The position numbers and the translations under genes are program-made. From positions 3,782,001 to 3,846,000 of the forward strand of contig NZ_CP017297.1 in assembly GCF_001969445.1 (NCBI RefSeq): a DNA stretch of 64,000 bases. Direction: 5' to 3'. The notes beneath the pieces are model-generated. The model was not told the origin of the DNA, did not search any database, and worked only from the letters and a program-made list of their open reading frames with translations. The DNA comes from Brachybacterium sp. P6-10-X1. GTDB taxonomy: Bacteria > Actinomycetota > Actinomycetes > Actinomycetales > Dermabacteraceae. This document shows positions 1 to 7,693 of the stretch, one piece after another; the first letter of the stretch is position 1; every line of letters begins with the position of its first letter.

Positions 1-1
1 C

Positions 2-253
2 CGGGAGCGCGACCTGACCGGTCTGCCGCCCGCCACCGTGCTGACGGCCGGCTGCGACCCGCTGCGCGACGAGGGCGAGGACTACGCCGAGGCACTGGCA
101 GCGGCCGGGACGCCGGTGACCTCCGTGCGGTTCGCCGGCCATGTCCACGGATTCCTGCACCTCGCCGCGCTCATCGGGGCCGCCCGGACCGCTCGCCGGC
201 TGCTGGGTGCCGAACTGCGGGCCGTCTTCGCGGAGGAACGCACCACGGGGTGA
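2..253 (+). CDS. alpha/beta hydrolase, C-terminal part (hormone-sensitive lipase-like), cut by window edge
   Basis: The reading frame is open from the first bases of the window, so the N-terminus lies outside. The visible ~83 residues carry two typical C-terminal landmarks of the alpha/beta-hydrolase-3 family: the strand and Asp region [16 protein letters not shown], where the catalytic Asp sits, and [11 protein letters not shown], where the first or second His is the catalytic base. The nucleophile Ser would be outside the window. Substrate cannot be inferred; family members hydrolyse short-chain esters. The gene ends 265 bases before the LacI-type regulator and seems to belong to the preceding transcription unit. 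Confidence 0.75.
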   Translation, partial: RERDLTGLPPATVLTAGCDPLRDEGEDYAEALAAAGTPVTSVRFAGHVHGFLHLAALIGAARTARRLLGAELRAVFAEERTTG

Positions 254-518
254 GGCGCAGTGTTCGCGCGGGGCCCGGCGGCGCGGAACCGCTCGTCGGG
301 CCGCCCAGTGACGAGACGGTCGGTACCGGGCCGTCACCTCGATCAGCTGTTGCGCGCCGAGGCCGAGTGATGCCCGGCGCTGCGCCGACGTCGCCCGGCG
401 ACCCGTCCCCCCCGGTCCGTCCCTTTCCTGTCACCGTGAGGAGACCCGGCGGTAGGATGCCGGGAACGAGGCCCCGCGCTGACCTGCCGAGCGCGACGAA
501 ACAGGAGGTCCAGCCGTC

Positions 519-1565
519 ATGAGCAGCGAGGTCGCCGGTCCCGCACATCGCGCCGCGGTCACGCTCGCGGACGTCGCCGAGCAGGCAGGGGTCTCGATCG
601 CGACCGCCTCGTTCGTGCTCTCCGGGCGCGGCGGCAGCCGTTCGGCAGGGTCGCCCGCGACCAAGGCGAAGGTGCGTGCCGCCGCGGAGGAGCTGGGCTA
701 CGTCCCCAACCGCAACGCCCAGGCCATGCGCACCGGCCGCGGCGGCGGCATCGTGCTCGCGCTGGGCACGCTCGAGGATCCCTGGGGTGTGCAGCTGGCC
801 AATCAGGTGCGCCGCGATGCCCTGCCCCACGAGCTGTCCACCCTGGTGCTCGCCGACGAGCGCTGGCTCGAGTACCTCTCCGGCGCCTCGGCCGACGCCG
901 CCTTCATCACCAGCGTCGACTTCGTCGAGGACGGCCCCGAGCGGGTGCGCCGGTTGAACGCCGCCACCCAGACCGGGATCGTCGCCTTCACCGCCCAGAT
1001 GGAGCCCGACGGGTTCGACGTCATCTCCTCGACGCCGTACCAGGCCGTCGCCCAGGCCTACCGGCGGCTGCGCAGCCGCCATGAGAGGGTCCGGCTGCTG
1101 GCCCCGCACCTGGAGGACCGGGTGTGCTCCACGCTGACCCACCCCCGCACCCAGGCGTTCCTCGAGGTCGCGCGCGAGCTGGGGGAGAGCCGTCCCGAGG
1201 AGCTCGTCCGCATGAGCCCGGAGGGCAGTCGGGACACCTATCGCTCCAGCCTCGACTGGCTCTCCGGATCGGACCGCCCTCGTGCCGTCATCTGCTTCAC
1301 CGGCTACCAAGCCGTGGCGCTCCAGTTCGCCGCCGAGCGGCTGGGCCTGGACGTCCCCGGGGACCTCGAGATCATCTCCATCGGGGACGTCCCGGCCGAA
1401 TCCGAGTACTTCGACCCGATCAGCTACTACGGCGTCGACGACGTGTTCGCCCGGATCTCTTCCGTGGTGATCGACGCCGCTCGCGACCGCGAGGAGCGCC
1501 CGGGCCGGCTGCACGCCTTCGACTGGCAGTTCTTCCCCGGCGCCACCACCCGCGACGACGAATGA
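519..1565 (+). CDS. LacI family transcriptional regulator
   Basis: A 348-residue protein with an N-terminal LacI helix-turn-helix (TLADVAEQAGVSIATASFVL, about residues 16-35, followed by hinge GYVPNRNAQAMRTGRG) and a periplasmic-binding-protein-like effector domain to the end. The recognition helix has ATASFVLSG instead of the more usual ATVSRVLNG. A good Shine-Dalgarno AGGAGG at about 503-508 supports the ATG at 519. The stop overlaps the next start as ATGA, so it is co-transcribed with the S33-type peptidase that follows. Its target is not evident: no copy of the GTAATCGATTAC-type site was seen just upstream. Such proteins bind DNA as dimers and release it on sugar binding. Confidence 0.9.
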   Translation: MSSEVAGPAHRAAVTLADVAEQAGVSIATASFVLSGRGGSRSAGSPATKAKVRAAAEELGYVPNRNAQAMRTGRGGGIVLALGTLEDPWGVQLANQVRRDALPHELSTLVLADERWLEYLSGASADAAFITSVDFVEDGPERVRRLNAATQTGIVAFTAQMEPDGFDVISSTPYQAVAQAYRRLRSRHERVRLLAPHLEDRVCSTLTHPRTQAFLEVARELGESRPEELVRMSPEGSRDTYRSSLDWLSGSDRPRAVICFTGYQAVALQFAAERLGLDVPGDLEIISIGDVPAESEYFDPISYYGVDDVFARISSVVIDAARDREERPGRLHAFDWQFFPGATTRDDE

Positions 1566-2857
1566 GCCCGATGCCCCACACCACCTGGACCCTGCCCGGC
1601 CTGCACCTCGAGGACATCACCCACCCCGTCCCCCTGGACCACGCCGATCCCACCTCGGCGCGCCTGGAGCTGTTCGCCCGCATCGTCACCGCGCCGGGCG
1701 GGGAGGACCGCCCGTTCCTGGTCTACCTCCAGGGCGGTCCCGGCTCCGAGGCGCCGCGACCGTTGGAGGCGTCCTCCCCGGGATGGCTCGCGCGCGTGCT
1801 GCGTGATTACCGCGTGGTGATGCTGGACCAGCGCGGCACCGGACGCTCCACCCCCGTCGGCCTTGACGCGCCCCTGCCCGCCGGAGCGATCGACGGCGCC
1901 ACCACCCTGGGCGAGGCCACCCCCGCCCAGCAGGCGCACTACCTCACGCACTTCCGGGCCGACGCCATCGCCCGCGACGCCGAGCTGCTGCGCGAACACC
2001 TCGGGGTGCCGAGCTGGTCCCTGCTGGGGCAGTCCTTCGGCGGCTTCACCACGCTGCGCTACCTCAGCGCCCATGCCGCGAGTGTGGACACCGCTCTGTT
2101 CACCGGCGGCCTGCCGGCGCTCGGCCCCGACCTGGACGCCGTCTACACCACCACCTGGCACGGCATGATCTCCCGCAGCGAACGGTACTGGGCGCGCTTC
2201 CCCGGCGACCGGGACCGGATGCGCCGCCTGGCCGACCTCGCCGCCGACGGACGGCTGCGACTGGCCGACGGGCAGCGCGTGGGCGTGGAGCGCCTGCGCC
2301 GCCTCGGCCATCTGCTGGGCGCCTCCCAGGGAGCCGAGCGCCTCCATTACCTGCTGGGCCTCGATCCGTCCGCCCCCGCCTTCGCCCACGACCTCGCCGC
2401 TGCTCTGCCCTTCGGCGGCCGCAATCCGCTGTACGCCGTGATCCACGAGAGCTGTTGGGCCGACGGGACCGCCACCCGCTGGGCCGGAGACCGCACCATG
2501 CCCCAGGCCGTGCGTGAGGACCCGACGCTGCTGGCCGGCGAGCACATCCACCGCGACCTGTTCGCCGAGGACCGCGAGCTCGCCCCCTGGGCCGAGGCCG
2601 CCGACCTGCTCGCCGAGCACGACTGGCCGCGCCTGTACGACGAGGAGGCGCTTCGGGCGGCCGACGTCCCCGGCGCGGCAGCGGTCTACTTCGACGACGC
2701 CTACGTCCCGCGTGAGTACTCCCTGGCCACGGCGGACCTGCTCAGCGGCGTGATGCCGTGGGTGACCAGCGAGTACGAGCACAACGGCCTGCGCGCGAGC
2801 GGCCAGGGCGTCATCGACCACCTGCTCGACCTCGCCGCCGGACGCCGCGCCGCCTGA
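1562..2857 (+). CDS. alpha/beta hydrolase, proline iminopeptidase-like (S33 family)
   Basis: 431 residues, starting at an ATG that overlaps the stop of the LacI gene (ATGA); a second in-frame ATG lies three codons later. Motifs of S33 prolyl aminopeptidases are present: the oxyanion-hole segment LQGGPGSEAPRP (about 57-68), DQRGTGRS (89-96) and the nucleophile elbow LLGQSFGG with Ser158. The late histidine is likely in SEYEHNGLR near the C-terminus. No signal peptide is seen, so it acts in the cytosol, where the family removes N-terminal proline from peptides. The coupling to a LacI regulator is unusual for a peptidase and may mean another ester or amide substrate. Downstream lies the repeat-rich spacer. 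Confidence 0.82.
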   Translation: MSPMPHTTWTLPGLHLEDITHPVPLDHADPTSARLELFARIVTAPGGEDRPFLVYLQGGPGSEAPRPLEASSPGWLARVLRDYRVVMLDQRGTGRSTPVGLDAPLPAGAIDGATTLGEATPAQQAHYLTHFRADAIARDAELLREHLGVPSWSLLGQSFGGFTTLRYLSAHAASVDTALFTGGLPALGPDLDAVYTTTWHGMISRSERYWARFPGDRDRMRRLADLAADGRLRLADGQRVGVERLRRLGHLLGASQGAERLHYLLGLDPSAPAFAHDLAAALPFGGRNPLYAVIHESCWADGTATRWAGDRTMPQAVREDPTLLAGEHIHRDLFAEDRELAPWAEAADLLAEHDWPRLYDEEALRAADVPGAAAVYFDDAYVPREYSLATADLLSGVMPWVTSEYEHNGLRASGQGVIDHLLDLAAGRRAA

Positions 2858-2865
2858 GCCCCGGT

Positions 2866-3115
2866 GGCCACCGGCCCTGTCTGCCGCCAGCCCTGCCCAC
2901 CCGCCGCCGGCCCTGCCCGCCCGCCGGCCCTGCTTGCCGCCAGCCCTGCCTGCCCACCCGCCTCCGGCCTGCCTGCCCGCCGCCGGCCCTGCCCACCCGC
3001 CGCCGGCCCTGCCCACCCGTCGGCCCTGCTTGCCGCCAGCCCTGCCTGCCCCCCCGCCTCCGGCCTGCCTGCCCACCGCCGGCCCTGCCCACCCACCGCA
3101 TTCTCTCCCCGCCGG
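2866..3115. repeat. C-rich direct repeat array with a ~74-base repeat at 96-base spacing
   Basis: The segment beginning at 2925 is repeated at 3021 with only two mismatches over roughly 74 bases, a spacing of 96 bases. Both copies contain the short blocks CGGCCCTGCTTGCCGCCAGC and CCTCCGGCCTGCCTGCCC. Shorter versions of GCCGGCCCTGCCCACCCGCC fill the rest. The opposite strand has many GGG runs and could fold into G-quadruplex structures. The array starts within about 10 bases of the stop of the S33 peptidase gene. It is likely expanding and contracting by slippage; no coding role is visible. Confidence 0.75.
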
Positions 3116-3141
3116 CCTCTCACCGCGGATTCGACATGAAC

Positions 3142-3196
3142 GGGACTCCAGCGACACGGGCTGTCGATATGCGTCGCGCCGTGCCGCTGGCGTCCC
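3142..3196. repeat. GATAT-centred palindromic element, copy 1
   Basis: A 55-base imperfect inverted repeat: GGGAC (3142-3146), then CAGCG and CACGG on the left pair with CCGTG, CGCTG and GTCCC (3192-3196) on the right. The unpaired centre contains CTGTCGATATGCGTCGCG. The same 24-base core, GCTGTCGATATGCGTCGCGC plus the following CGTG, recurs in the same orientation in copy 2 at 4172-4242. It lies between the C-rich array and the DUF559 gene. REP-like repeat, attachment-like site or structured RNA are all possible. Confidence 0.7.
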
Positions 3197-3283
3197 TTAC
3201 CTGCTGTCCCTCCCCACCATCCCCTCATCCACATCCGGCCGCTCGAAGGCCACCCCGGCCGGTAGGCCGCGCATGCTCGGGCG

Positions 3284-4168
3284 ATGCAGAACCGATCACC
3301 CCGCCGGCGCCGCCTCCATGTCTGGACCCCGAACGATCTCCGGGCAGCCGGAGTGTCCCGATATCGCCGCGATCAACTGGTGCGGGCAGGGCGCCTCCGC
3401 GCGCTCGGCCCGGGGTGGTTCGGAGATGCGGAGACTCCGCAACTGGTGGCGGGGGCACTCTCACGAGGCCACCGGCTCACCTGTCTCTCGGCTGCGGTGA
3501 TCCACGGGCTGTGGACCCCGGCTCGCGTCGGCGGGGCGGCGCGGCAGATCCATGAGGTGAGCCGGCGTAACGCGGGGGACGCCCCTCGCGGTGTCGTGCT
3601 CCGGCATCTGCCGGTCCTGCGTGCATGGCCCGACGAGGAGCCCGTGATGCCGCTGGAGATCGCGCTGCTCCACGCGGTGCACTGCCTTGACGCGGAATCG
3701 GCGGCGGTGCTCCTCGAATCCGCGCTGGAGACACGTCGGCTCACCCGGTCGCAGGTCGAGGTGGTCCTCGAGCAGACGTCGGCTCGGCGGCGCCGCGCGA
3801 TCGGCCGCATCAGCCCGTTGGCGGGATCCGGATCCGAGACGCGGGTGCGCCGCTTCTTCGAGCGACGCGGGGTGAAGGTGCGGGAGCAGGTGAGACCGTT
3901 CGGGGCGCCGAGGGTGGACCTGCTGGTGGGGGACCGGTTGATCATCGAATGCGACAGCTGGTCGTACCACGGGGACCGCGAGGCCTATCTCGCGGATCGT
4001 AGCCGCGACCAGATCACCCTGAGCGGCGGTTACCTCGTGCTGCGTCTGACCTGGGAGGACATCTGGCTCCACTGGGAGCGGACGCAGGAGCTGCTCACAG
4101 TCCTGATCCGTCAGAAGACGCATCGGGGGCCGCGGGTCGGACGCCGGAACGGGTCTCCGCCCTCTTGA
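3284..4168 (+). CDS. AbiEi-type winged-helix / DUF559 (Vsr-like nuclease fold) protein
   Basis: 294 residues. The N-terminal ~70 residues resemble the winged-helix of AbiEi-type proteins (TPNDLRAAGVSRYRRDQLV, then LGPGWF), a pattern common in actinobacterial DUF559 proteins. The C-terminal third has the very-short-patch-repair-like nuclease fold: REQVRPFGAPRVDLLVGD, IIECDSWSYHG with acidic metal-binding candidates, and LRLTWEDIW. Function in this family is unproven; a DNA endonuclease or a solitary regulator are both possible. The gene is flanked on both sides by copies of the same palindrome (3142-3196 and 4172-4242) and by C-rich repeats, and is isolated from its neighbours, which suggests that the block was inserted as a unit. 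Confidence 0.75.
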   Translation: MQNRSPRRRRLHVWTPNDLRAAGVSRYRRDQLVRAGRLRALGPGWFGDAETPQLVAGALSRGHRLTCLSAAVIHGLWTPARVGGAARQIHEVSRRNAGDAPRGVVLRHLPVLRAWPDEEPVMPLEIALLHAVHCLDAESAAVLLESALETRRLTRSQVEVVLEQTSARRRRAIGRISPLAGSGSETRVRRFFERRGVKVREQVRPFGAPRVDLLVGDRLIIECDSWSYHGDREAYLADRSRDQITLSGGYLVLRLTWEDIWLHWERTQELLTVLIRQKTHRGPRVGRRNGSPPS

Positions 4169-4171
4169 TCG

Positions 4172-4242
4172 GCACGAAGGGGACGCCCGTGGCACGAGCT
4201 GTCGATATGCGTCGCGCCGTGCTGCTGACGTCCCCTTCGTGC
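4172..4242. repeat. GATAT-centred palindromic element, copy 2
   Basis: A perfect 14-base inverted repeat, GCACGAAGGGGACG (4172-4185) and CGTCCCCTTCGTGC (4229-4242), surrounds an inner GCACG/CGTGC pair and the same central core as copy 1 (CTGTCGATATGCGTCGCG). The centre of symmetry falls on the same base, the A of GATAT, in both copies. It starts only four bases after the stop of the DUF559 gene, so it could also act as that gene's terminator. No T-tract follows. Confidence 0.72.
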
Positions 4243-4386
4243 TGTGCCCGCCACCCCAGCCGTGCCCGCCACCAAGCCGCACCCGCCGCCCCAGCCTTGC
4301 CCAGCACCACAGCCGCGCTCGCCACCTGAGCCGCGCCCAGCACCCCAGCCGCCCGCCACCCGAGCGGCGCCCGCCGCCGTGAGAGA
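4243..4386. repeat. degenerate C-rich repeats (GCCCGCCACCCCAGCC type)
   Basis: About 140 bases of imperfect units built from GCCCGCCAC, CCCAGCC and GAGCCGCGCCCAGCACC. The composition is like the array at 2866-3115 but the units differ. It fills the space between palindrome copy 2 and the TetR remnant, and takes the place where the remnant's N-terminal coding part would be expected. An in-frame TGA at 4327-4329 closes the remnant's frame within the repeats. Confidence 0.6.
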
Positions 4387-4398
4387 TGTGGAGCCTGG

Positions 4399-4632
4399 AT
4401 GATCCGCCACGTCGAACTGGCCTGGGGGATGCTCGAAGGGGACATCGTCGTCGGACGTCGTCAGGGGTGGGCGCGAGAGGACGCTCCGGCCGGTCACATC
4501 GCCCGCACCACCGTGGCTCTGATGGACGGCCTGCACGTGCAATGGCTGCTGGACCCCTCGATCGACATGGAGGCCGAGATGCGGTTCCATGTCGACGGGC
4601 TCAAGGAGCGCTGGGGCGTCGTGCCGACCTGA
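4399..4632 (+). pseudogene. TetR family regulator remnant (C-terminal ligand-domain fragment)
   Basis: Only 77 residues can be read. The stretch ARTTVALMDGLHVQWLLDPS followed by DMEAEMRFHVDGLKERWG matches the last helices of TetR/BetI-type regulators, where this segment forms the dimerisation face. The whole DNA-binding domain and most of the ligand domain (normally about 120 further residues) are missing, and no ribosome binding site precedes the ATG. The upstream sequence is C-rich repeat DNA with an in-frame stop at 4327. I read it as a gene truncated by repeat insertion or deletion rather than a functional small protein. Confidence 0.65.
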
Positions 4633-4678
4633 GCGGGTCCGGCCGAGGTCGGCCGGCGCCAGGGGGTTCGCCGCACCC

Positions 4679-5716
4679 TCATGCGTCGATCGCGAGGCGG
4701 AAGCCCTTGTTCCCGCTGGCGTCCTCGGCGGCGGTCGCGCTGCGGGCGGCGACCCGGTAGCGGTTGCAGTAGGAGTCGTGGCAGAGGTACGAGCCGCCGC
4801 GCATCACCCGCACGTCCCCGGTCAACGAGGACGCTTCGCCGGTGGTCCAGAGATCGCTGCACCATTCCCAGACGTTGCCGGCCACCTCGTACATCCCGAG
4901 CCCGTTGGGCGGGAACGATCGCACCGGCGCGGTGGCGAGGTATCCGTCCTCGAGGGTATTTCGCACTGGGAAGGCGCCCTGCCAGATGTTGCAGCGGTGC
5001 TCGCCGTCGGGCGTGAGCTCGTCACCCCAGGCGTAGCGGGCCTGGTCGAGTCCCCCGCGGGCGGCCTTCTCCCACTCCGCCTCCCGCGGCAGTCGCATCC
5101 CGCACCACGCCGCGAAGGCCTCCGCGTCCCGTAGGGACACGTGCACGACGGGATGGTCCGCACGATCGGCCGCAGAGGAGTCAGGGCCCTCGGGGCGGTC
5201 CCAGCGGGCCCCCTCGACGGCCCGCCACCACGGGGTGCCCGGAGGTTTCCGGCTCGCCCGGCGCACGTCCTTGTCCAGCAGGGCGCCGAACACGAAGGAC
5301 CAGCCGAAATCCTCTGCCTCGGTGACGTAGCCCGTGTCGGCCACGAAGGCGGCGAACTCCGCATTGGTCACGCAGGCCGGGTCGATGCGGAAGGCCGGCA
5401 CCTCCACCGCCCGCACCGGGGACTCGCCGTCGCCGGGGTTCCGGTCGCTGTCCTCGGAGCCCATGCGGAAGGGACCGGCGGGGATGGAGACGGCGTGGTC
5501 GGCCCGGGAACGGACCCGCTCGACCGGTGCCGCCCAAGCGGCGAGCGGGCGGGCTCGGTCCGTGTGTGCAGCCGACGTCGACGGGCCGGACGGGCCCACT
5601 GTCCCGTCGAGGCCTTCCCGTGCGGCGGCGCAGCACGGTGCCGGCGCGGAAACCGACGAGGTGTCGTCCTCGCGCGAGGAGAGGGGCAGGGGAACGGGGG
5701 CACCAGCATCGGTCAT
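4679..5716 (-). CDS. formylglycine-generating enzyme (sulfatase maturation, SUMF1/FGE family)
   Basis: 345 residues from the ATG at 5716; a longer frame exists upstream but reads into repeats. FGE oxidises the cysteine of the C-x-P/A-x-R signature of sulfatases to C-alpha-formylglycine, using O2 and copper. The diagnostic C-terminal motif GGSYLCHDSYCNRYR carries both active-site cysteines, Cys312 and Cys317, so this is a true aerobic FGE and not one of the many SUMF1-like proteins lacking them. Other family signatures present are GPFRMGSE, VTNAEFAAFV, RLPREAEWEKAARGG and NVWEWCSDLW. The two sulfatases in this window (C-TPSR and C-VPAR) are the obvious clients. Cytosolic, no signal peptide. 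Monocistronic; divergent from the rbs-type operon. Confidence 0.92.
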   Translation of the reverse strand: MTDAGAPVPLPLSSREDDTSSVSAPAPCCAAAREGLDGTVGPSGPSTSAAHTDRARPLAAWAAPVERVRSRADHAVSIPAGPFRMGSEDSDRNPGDGESPVRAVEVPAFRIDPACVTNAEFAAFVADTGYVTEAEDFGWSFVFGALLDKDVRRASRKPPGTPWWRAVEGARWDRPEGPDSSAADRADHPVVHVSLRDAEAFAAWCGMRLPREAEWEKAARGGLDQARYAWGDELTPDGEHRCNIWQGAFPVRNTLEDGYLATAPVRSFPPNGLGMYEVAGNVWEWCSDLWTTGEASSLTGDVRVMRGGSYLCHDSYCNRYRVAARSATAAEDASGNKGFRLAIDA

Positions 5717-5837
5717 GCCCCCACCGTATGTCTGCTCGAGCATGTCTGCTCGGACGGGTCCGTCCGCTCGGGCCGCTGCAGTGGGGCGGGATGGTCCAGT
5801 GCCGGTCGGTGCGCCGACGGAGCGACTGTCGGCCGCC

Positions 5838-5911
5838 GACCAACCCGCCGGCCGCCGACGATCCCGCCGGCCGCCGACCATCCCGCCGGCTGCCCACCAA
5901 CCCGACGACCC
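5838..5911. repeat. 19-base tandem repeat, about 3.5 units
   Basis: Units begin at 5838, 5857, 5876 and 5895. The consensus is GACCATCCCGCCGGCCGCC; differences are single substitutions such as GACCAAC/GACGATC/GACCATC, and the last unit decays after CACCAACCCGACG. It ends seven bases before the -35 element of the downstream operon. The 19-base period is not a multiple of three, so copy-number change would shift any frame; nothing coding is evident. Confidence 0.7.
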
Positions 5912-5917
5912 GCGGGC

Positions 5918-5960
5918 TTGACATCTCCGTGACCGTCGCCTGTAGCGTGTAATCGATTAC
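5918..5960 (+). promoter_or_regulatory. promoter with LacI-type operator for the rbs-type operon
   Basis: TTGACA at 5918-5923, a 19-base spacer and TAGCGT at 5943-5948, followed immediately by the perfect 12-base palindrome GTAATCGATTAC at 5949-5960. A repressor bound there would cover the transcription start. The same 12-mer recurs at 27351-27362. Confidence 0.7.
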
Positions 5961-6103
5961 TGACGCGATCGCGACGATCGTGGCAGCCGCGACGACGGAG
6001 TGCGGAGGCGAGGACGCTGGACGAGCGCGACGAGAACCACACGAAGGACGGACCCGGGGAAGTCGGACCCGGGGAGGACACGAGCCCTGAGCTGCTGCTG
6101 GAC

Positions 6104-7693
6104 GTGCGTGGCGCGGTCAAGGAGTTCCCGGGAGTGCGGGCGCTGTCCGATATGCGCCTCGACCTGCGCGCGGGGGAGGTCCTCGCGCTCGTCGGCGAGA
6201 ACGGCGCCGGCAAGTCCACCCTGATGAAGCTGCTCGCCGGCGTGCACACCCCGGATGCCGGAACCTTCCACTACCTCGGGCGACCTCTGCGCGTGAGCGG
6301 CCCGCGCGATGCGGCGCAGCAAGGGCTGGCGATCATCCACCAGGAGCTGAACCTGATGTCCACGCTGACCGTCGCGGAGAACATCTACATCGGACGCGAG
6401 CCCACTTTCGGCGGCCTCCTCACCCGCCCAGCACAGCTGCGCGCCCGCGCGCAGGAGCTGCTCGACCGTCTCGGGATGGATCTGGACCCGTCGACCGAGG
6501 TCGGAACCCTGCCCGTGGCCCAGCAGCAGATGGTCGAGATCGCCAAGGCTCTCTCCTATGACGCGCGCGTGCTCATCATGGACGAGCCGACCGCCGCGCT
6601 GAACGAGCGCGAGACGGGCGCCCTGCACGAGCTGATCCGTCGCTTCGTCACGCCCTCGACCGGGGTCATCTACATCTCGCACCGCATGGAGGAGCTGCGC
6701 CGGATCGCCGACCGGGTGCAGGTGATCCGCGACGGGGAATACGTCGACGCGACCCCGATGGCCGAGGCCACGCTCGAAGACGTCATCACCAAGATGGTCG
6801 GCCGTGCCGTGGACACCCGCACCGGTCCGCAGGGCGTCCGACGGGACCGCTCGGTGGTCCTCGAGGTCGAGGGGCTGCGCAGCGCACCCCGCGTCACCGA
6901 CGCCACCTTCGACCTGCGCGAGGGCGAGATCCTCGGCTTCGCAGGCCTGATGGGGGCCGGCCGCACCGAGACCGCCCGGGCACTCATCGGCTCGCTGCCC
7001 CGGCAGGCCGGGAGCGTGAGATACCGCGGTCACCCCGTCTCCTTCCGCAGCCCCGCCCACGCCGCGCAGCACGGCTTCGGCTACCTCTCGGAGGACCGCA
7101 AGCAGCTGGGCCTGCTGCTGGACCACTCGGTGCAGCGCAACATGGAGCTGTCCGCGCTGTCGGACCGCTTCCAGACGGCCGGCTTCACCCGTGACCGCGC
7201 GTCCCACCGAGCCGCCGTCGAACAGGCCCGACGATTGCGCGTGAAGACGCCCGACGTCGCCCAGCGGGTCAAGAACCTCTCCGGCGGCAACCAGCAGAAG
7301 GTCGTGATCGGCCGCTGGCTCCTCAAGGACTGCGACGTGCTCATCTTCGACGAGCCGACGCGCGGGATCGATGTCGGTGCGAAGGAGGAGATCTACGACC
7401 TCCTCGAGGAGCTCGCCGCCGCCGGCCGGTCGATCATCATGATCTCCTCCGACCTGCCCGAGGTGCTGCGCATGTCCCACAGGGTGGCGGTGATGAGCGA
7501 GGGCCGGGTCACCGGCGTGCTCGATGCCGCCGAGGCCGATCAGGAATCGATCATGGCGCTCGCCACCGCCGAGTCCGGCGCGGACCTCTCGGCCGAGCCC
7601 GGCGTCGGCGCCGACACCGCGACCGGCGCGGGCGCCGATCCCGGCGCCGACGCCTCCGACCATCTCCCCACCGATGAAGCAGGTGACCGATGA
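6104..7693 (+). CDS. ribose-type (CUT2) ABC importer, ATP-binding protein
   Basis: Twin-ATPase protein of the RbsA/MglA/XylG type, 529 residues from GTG 6104. The first domain has Walker [10 protein letters not shown] (31-39), signature [16 protein letters not shown], Walker [12 protein letters not shown]; the second has [15 protein letters not shown] and [11 protein letters not shown], as usual with a degenerate second P-loop (GLMGAGRTE). It energises the permease encoded next (ATGA overlap). Start is uncertain: the family N-terminus would include the in-frame LLLDVRG just upstream, but there is no ATG, GTG or TTG in frame there, only CTG codons (6092-6100) behind GGGGAGG at 6071-6077. Homology therefore suggests a start slightly upstream of 6104 on a rare codon. 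Confidence 0.88.
   Translation: MRGAVKEFPGVRALSDMRLDLRAGEVLALVGENGAGKSTLMKLLAGVHTPDAGTFHYLGRPLRVSGPRDAAQQGLAIIHQELNLMSTLTVAENIYIGREPTFGGLLTRPAQLRARAQELLDRLGMDLDPSTEVGTLPVAQQQMVEIAKALSYDARVLIMDEPTAALNERETGALHELIRRFVTPSTGVIYISHRMEELRRIADRVQVIRDGEYVDATPMAEATLEDVITKMVGRAVDTRTGPQGVRRDRSVVLEVEGLRSAPRVTDATFDLREGEILGFAGLMGAGRTETARALIGSLPRQAGSVRYRGHPVSFRSPAHAAQHGFGYLSEDRKQLGLLLDHSVQRNMELSALSDRFQTAGFTRDRASHRAAVEQARRLRVKTPDVAQRVKNLSGGNQQKVVIGRWLLKDCDVLIFDEPTRGIDVGAKEEIYDLLEELAAAGRSIIMISSDLPEVLRMSHRVAVMSEGRVTGVLDAAEADQESIMALATAESGADLSAEPGVGADTATGAGADPGADASDHLPTDEAGDR

Larger units (their letters stand above)
2858..3283. other. 426-base gene-free spacer with C-rich tandem repeats and a palindrome
   Basis: No credible gene is present. 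The first part (about 2866-3115) is a pyrimidine-skewed array of GCCGGCCCTGCC- and CACCCGCC-like units described separately. It is followed by a GATAT-centred palindrome at 3142-3196 and about 90 unremarkable bases before the start of the DUF559 gene. Open frames across the array translate to Pro/Ala/Cys/Arg repeats without a ribosome binding site and are composition artefacts. Confidence 0.8.
5717..6103. other. 387-base intergenic region with 19-base tandem repeats and the rbs-type promoter
   Basis: Contains the upstream side of the FGE gene, a short tandem array at 5838-5911, a clear promoter/operator at 5918-5960, and about 140 bases up to the first canonical start codon of the ABC ATPase. 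That last part is in frame with the ATPase and very likely encodes at least the last few residues before the GTG at 6104. Confidence 0.7.

Noticed and set aside
171..1514. Long minus-strand open frame of 447 codons over the LacI gene
   Set aside because: Shadow of the GC-rich LacI gene on the other strand; no ribosome site and composition of repeated His/Gly/Arg typical of antisense frames.
2866..3115. CRISPR array
   Set aside because: Units are irregular, C-rich and lack unique spacers or adjacent cas genes; a low-complexity tandem repeat explains it.
1427..3157. Long minus-strand frame of 576 codons over the S33 gene and the repeat array
   Set aside because: Antisense to a clear alpha/beta hydrolase; the tail translates the C-rich repeats into Gly/Arg runs. 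No domain recognised.
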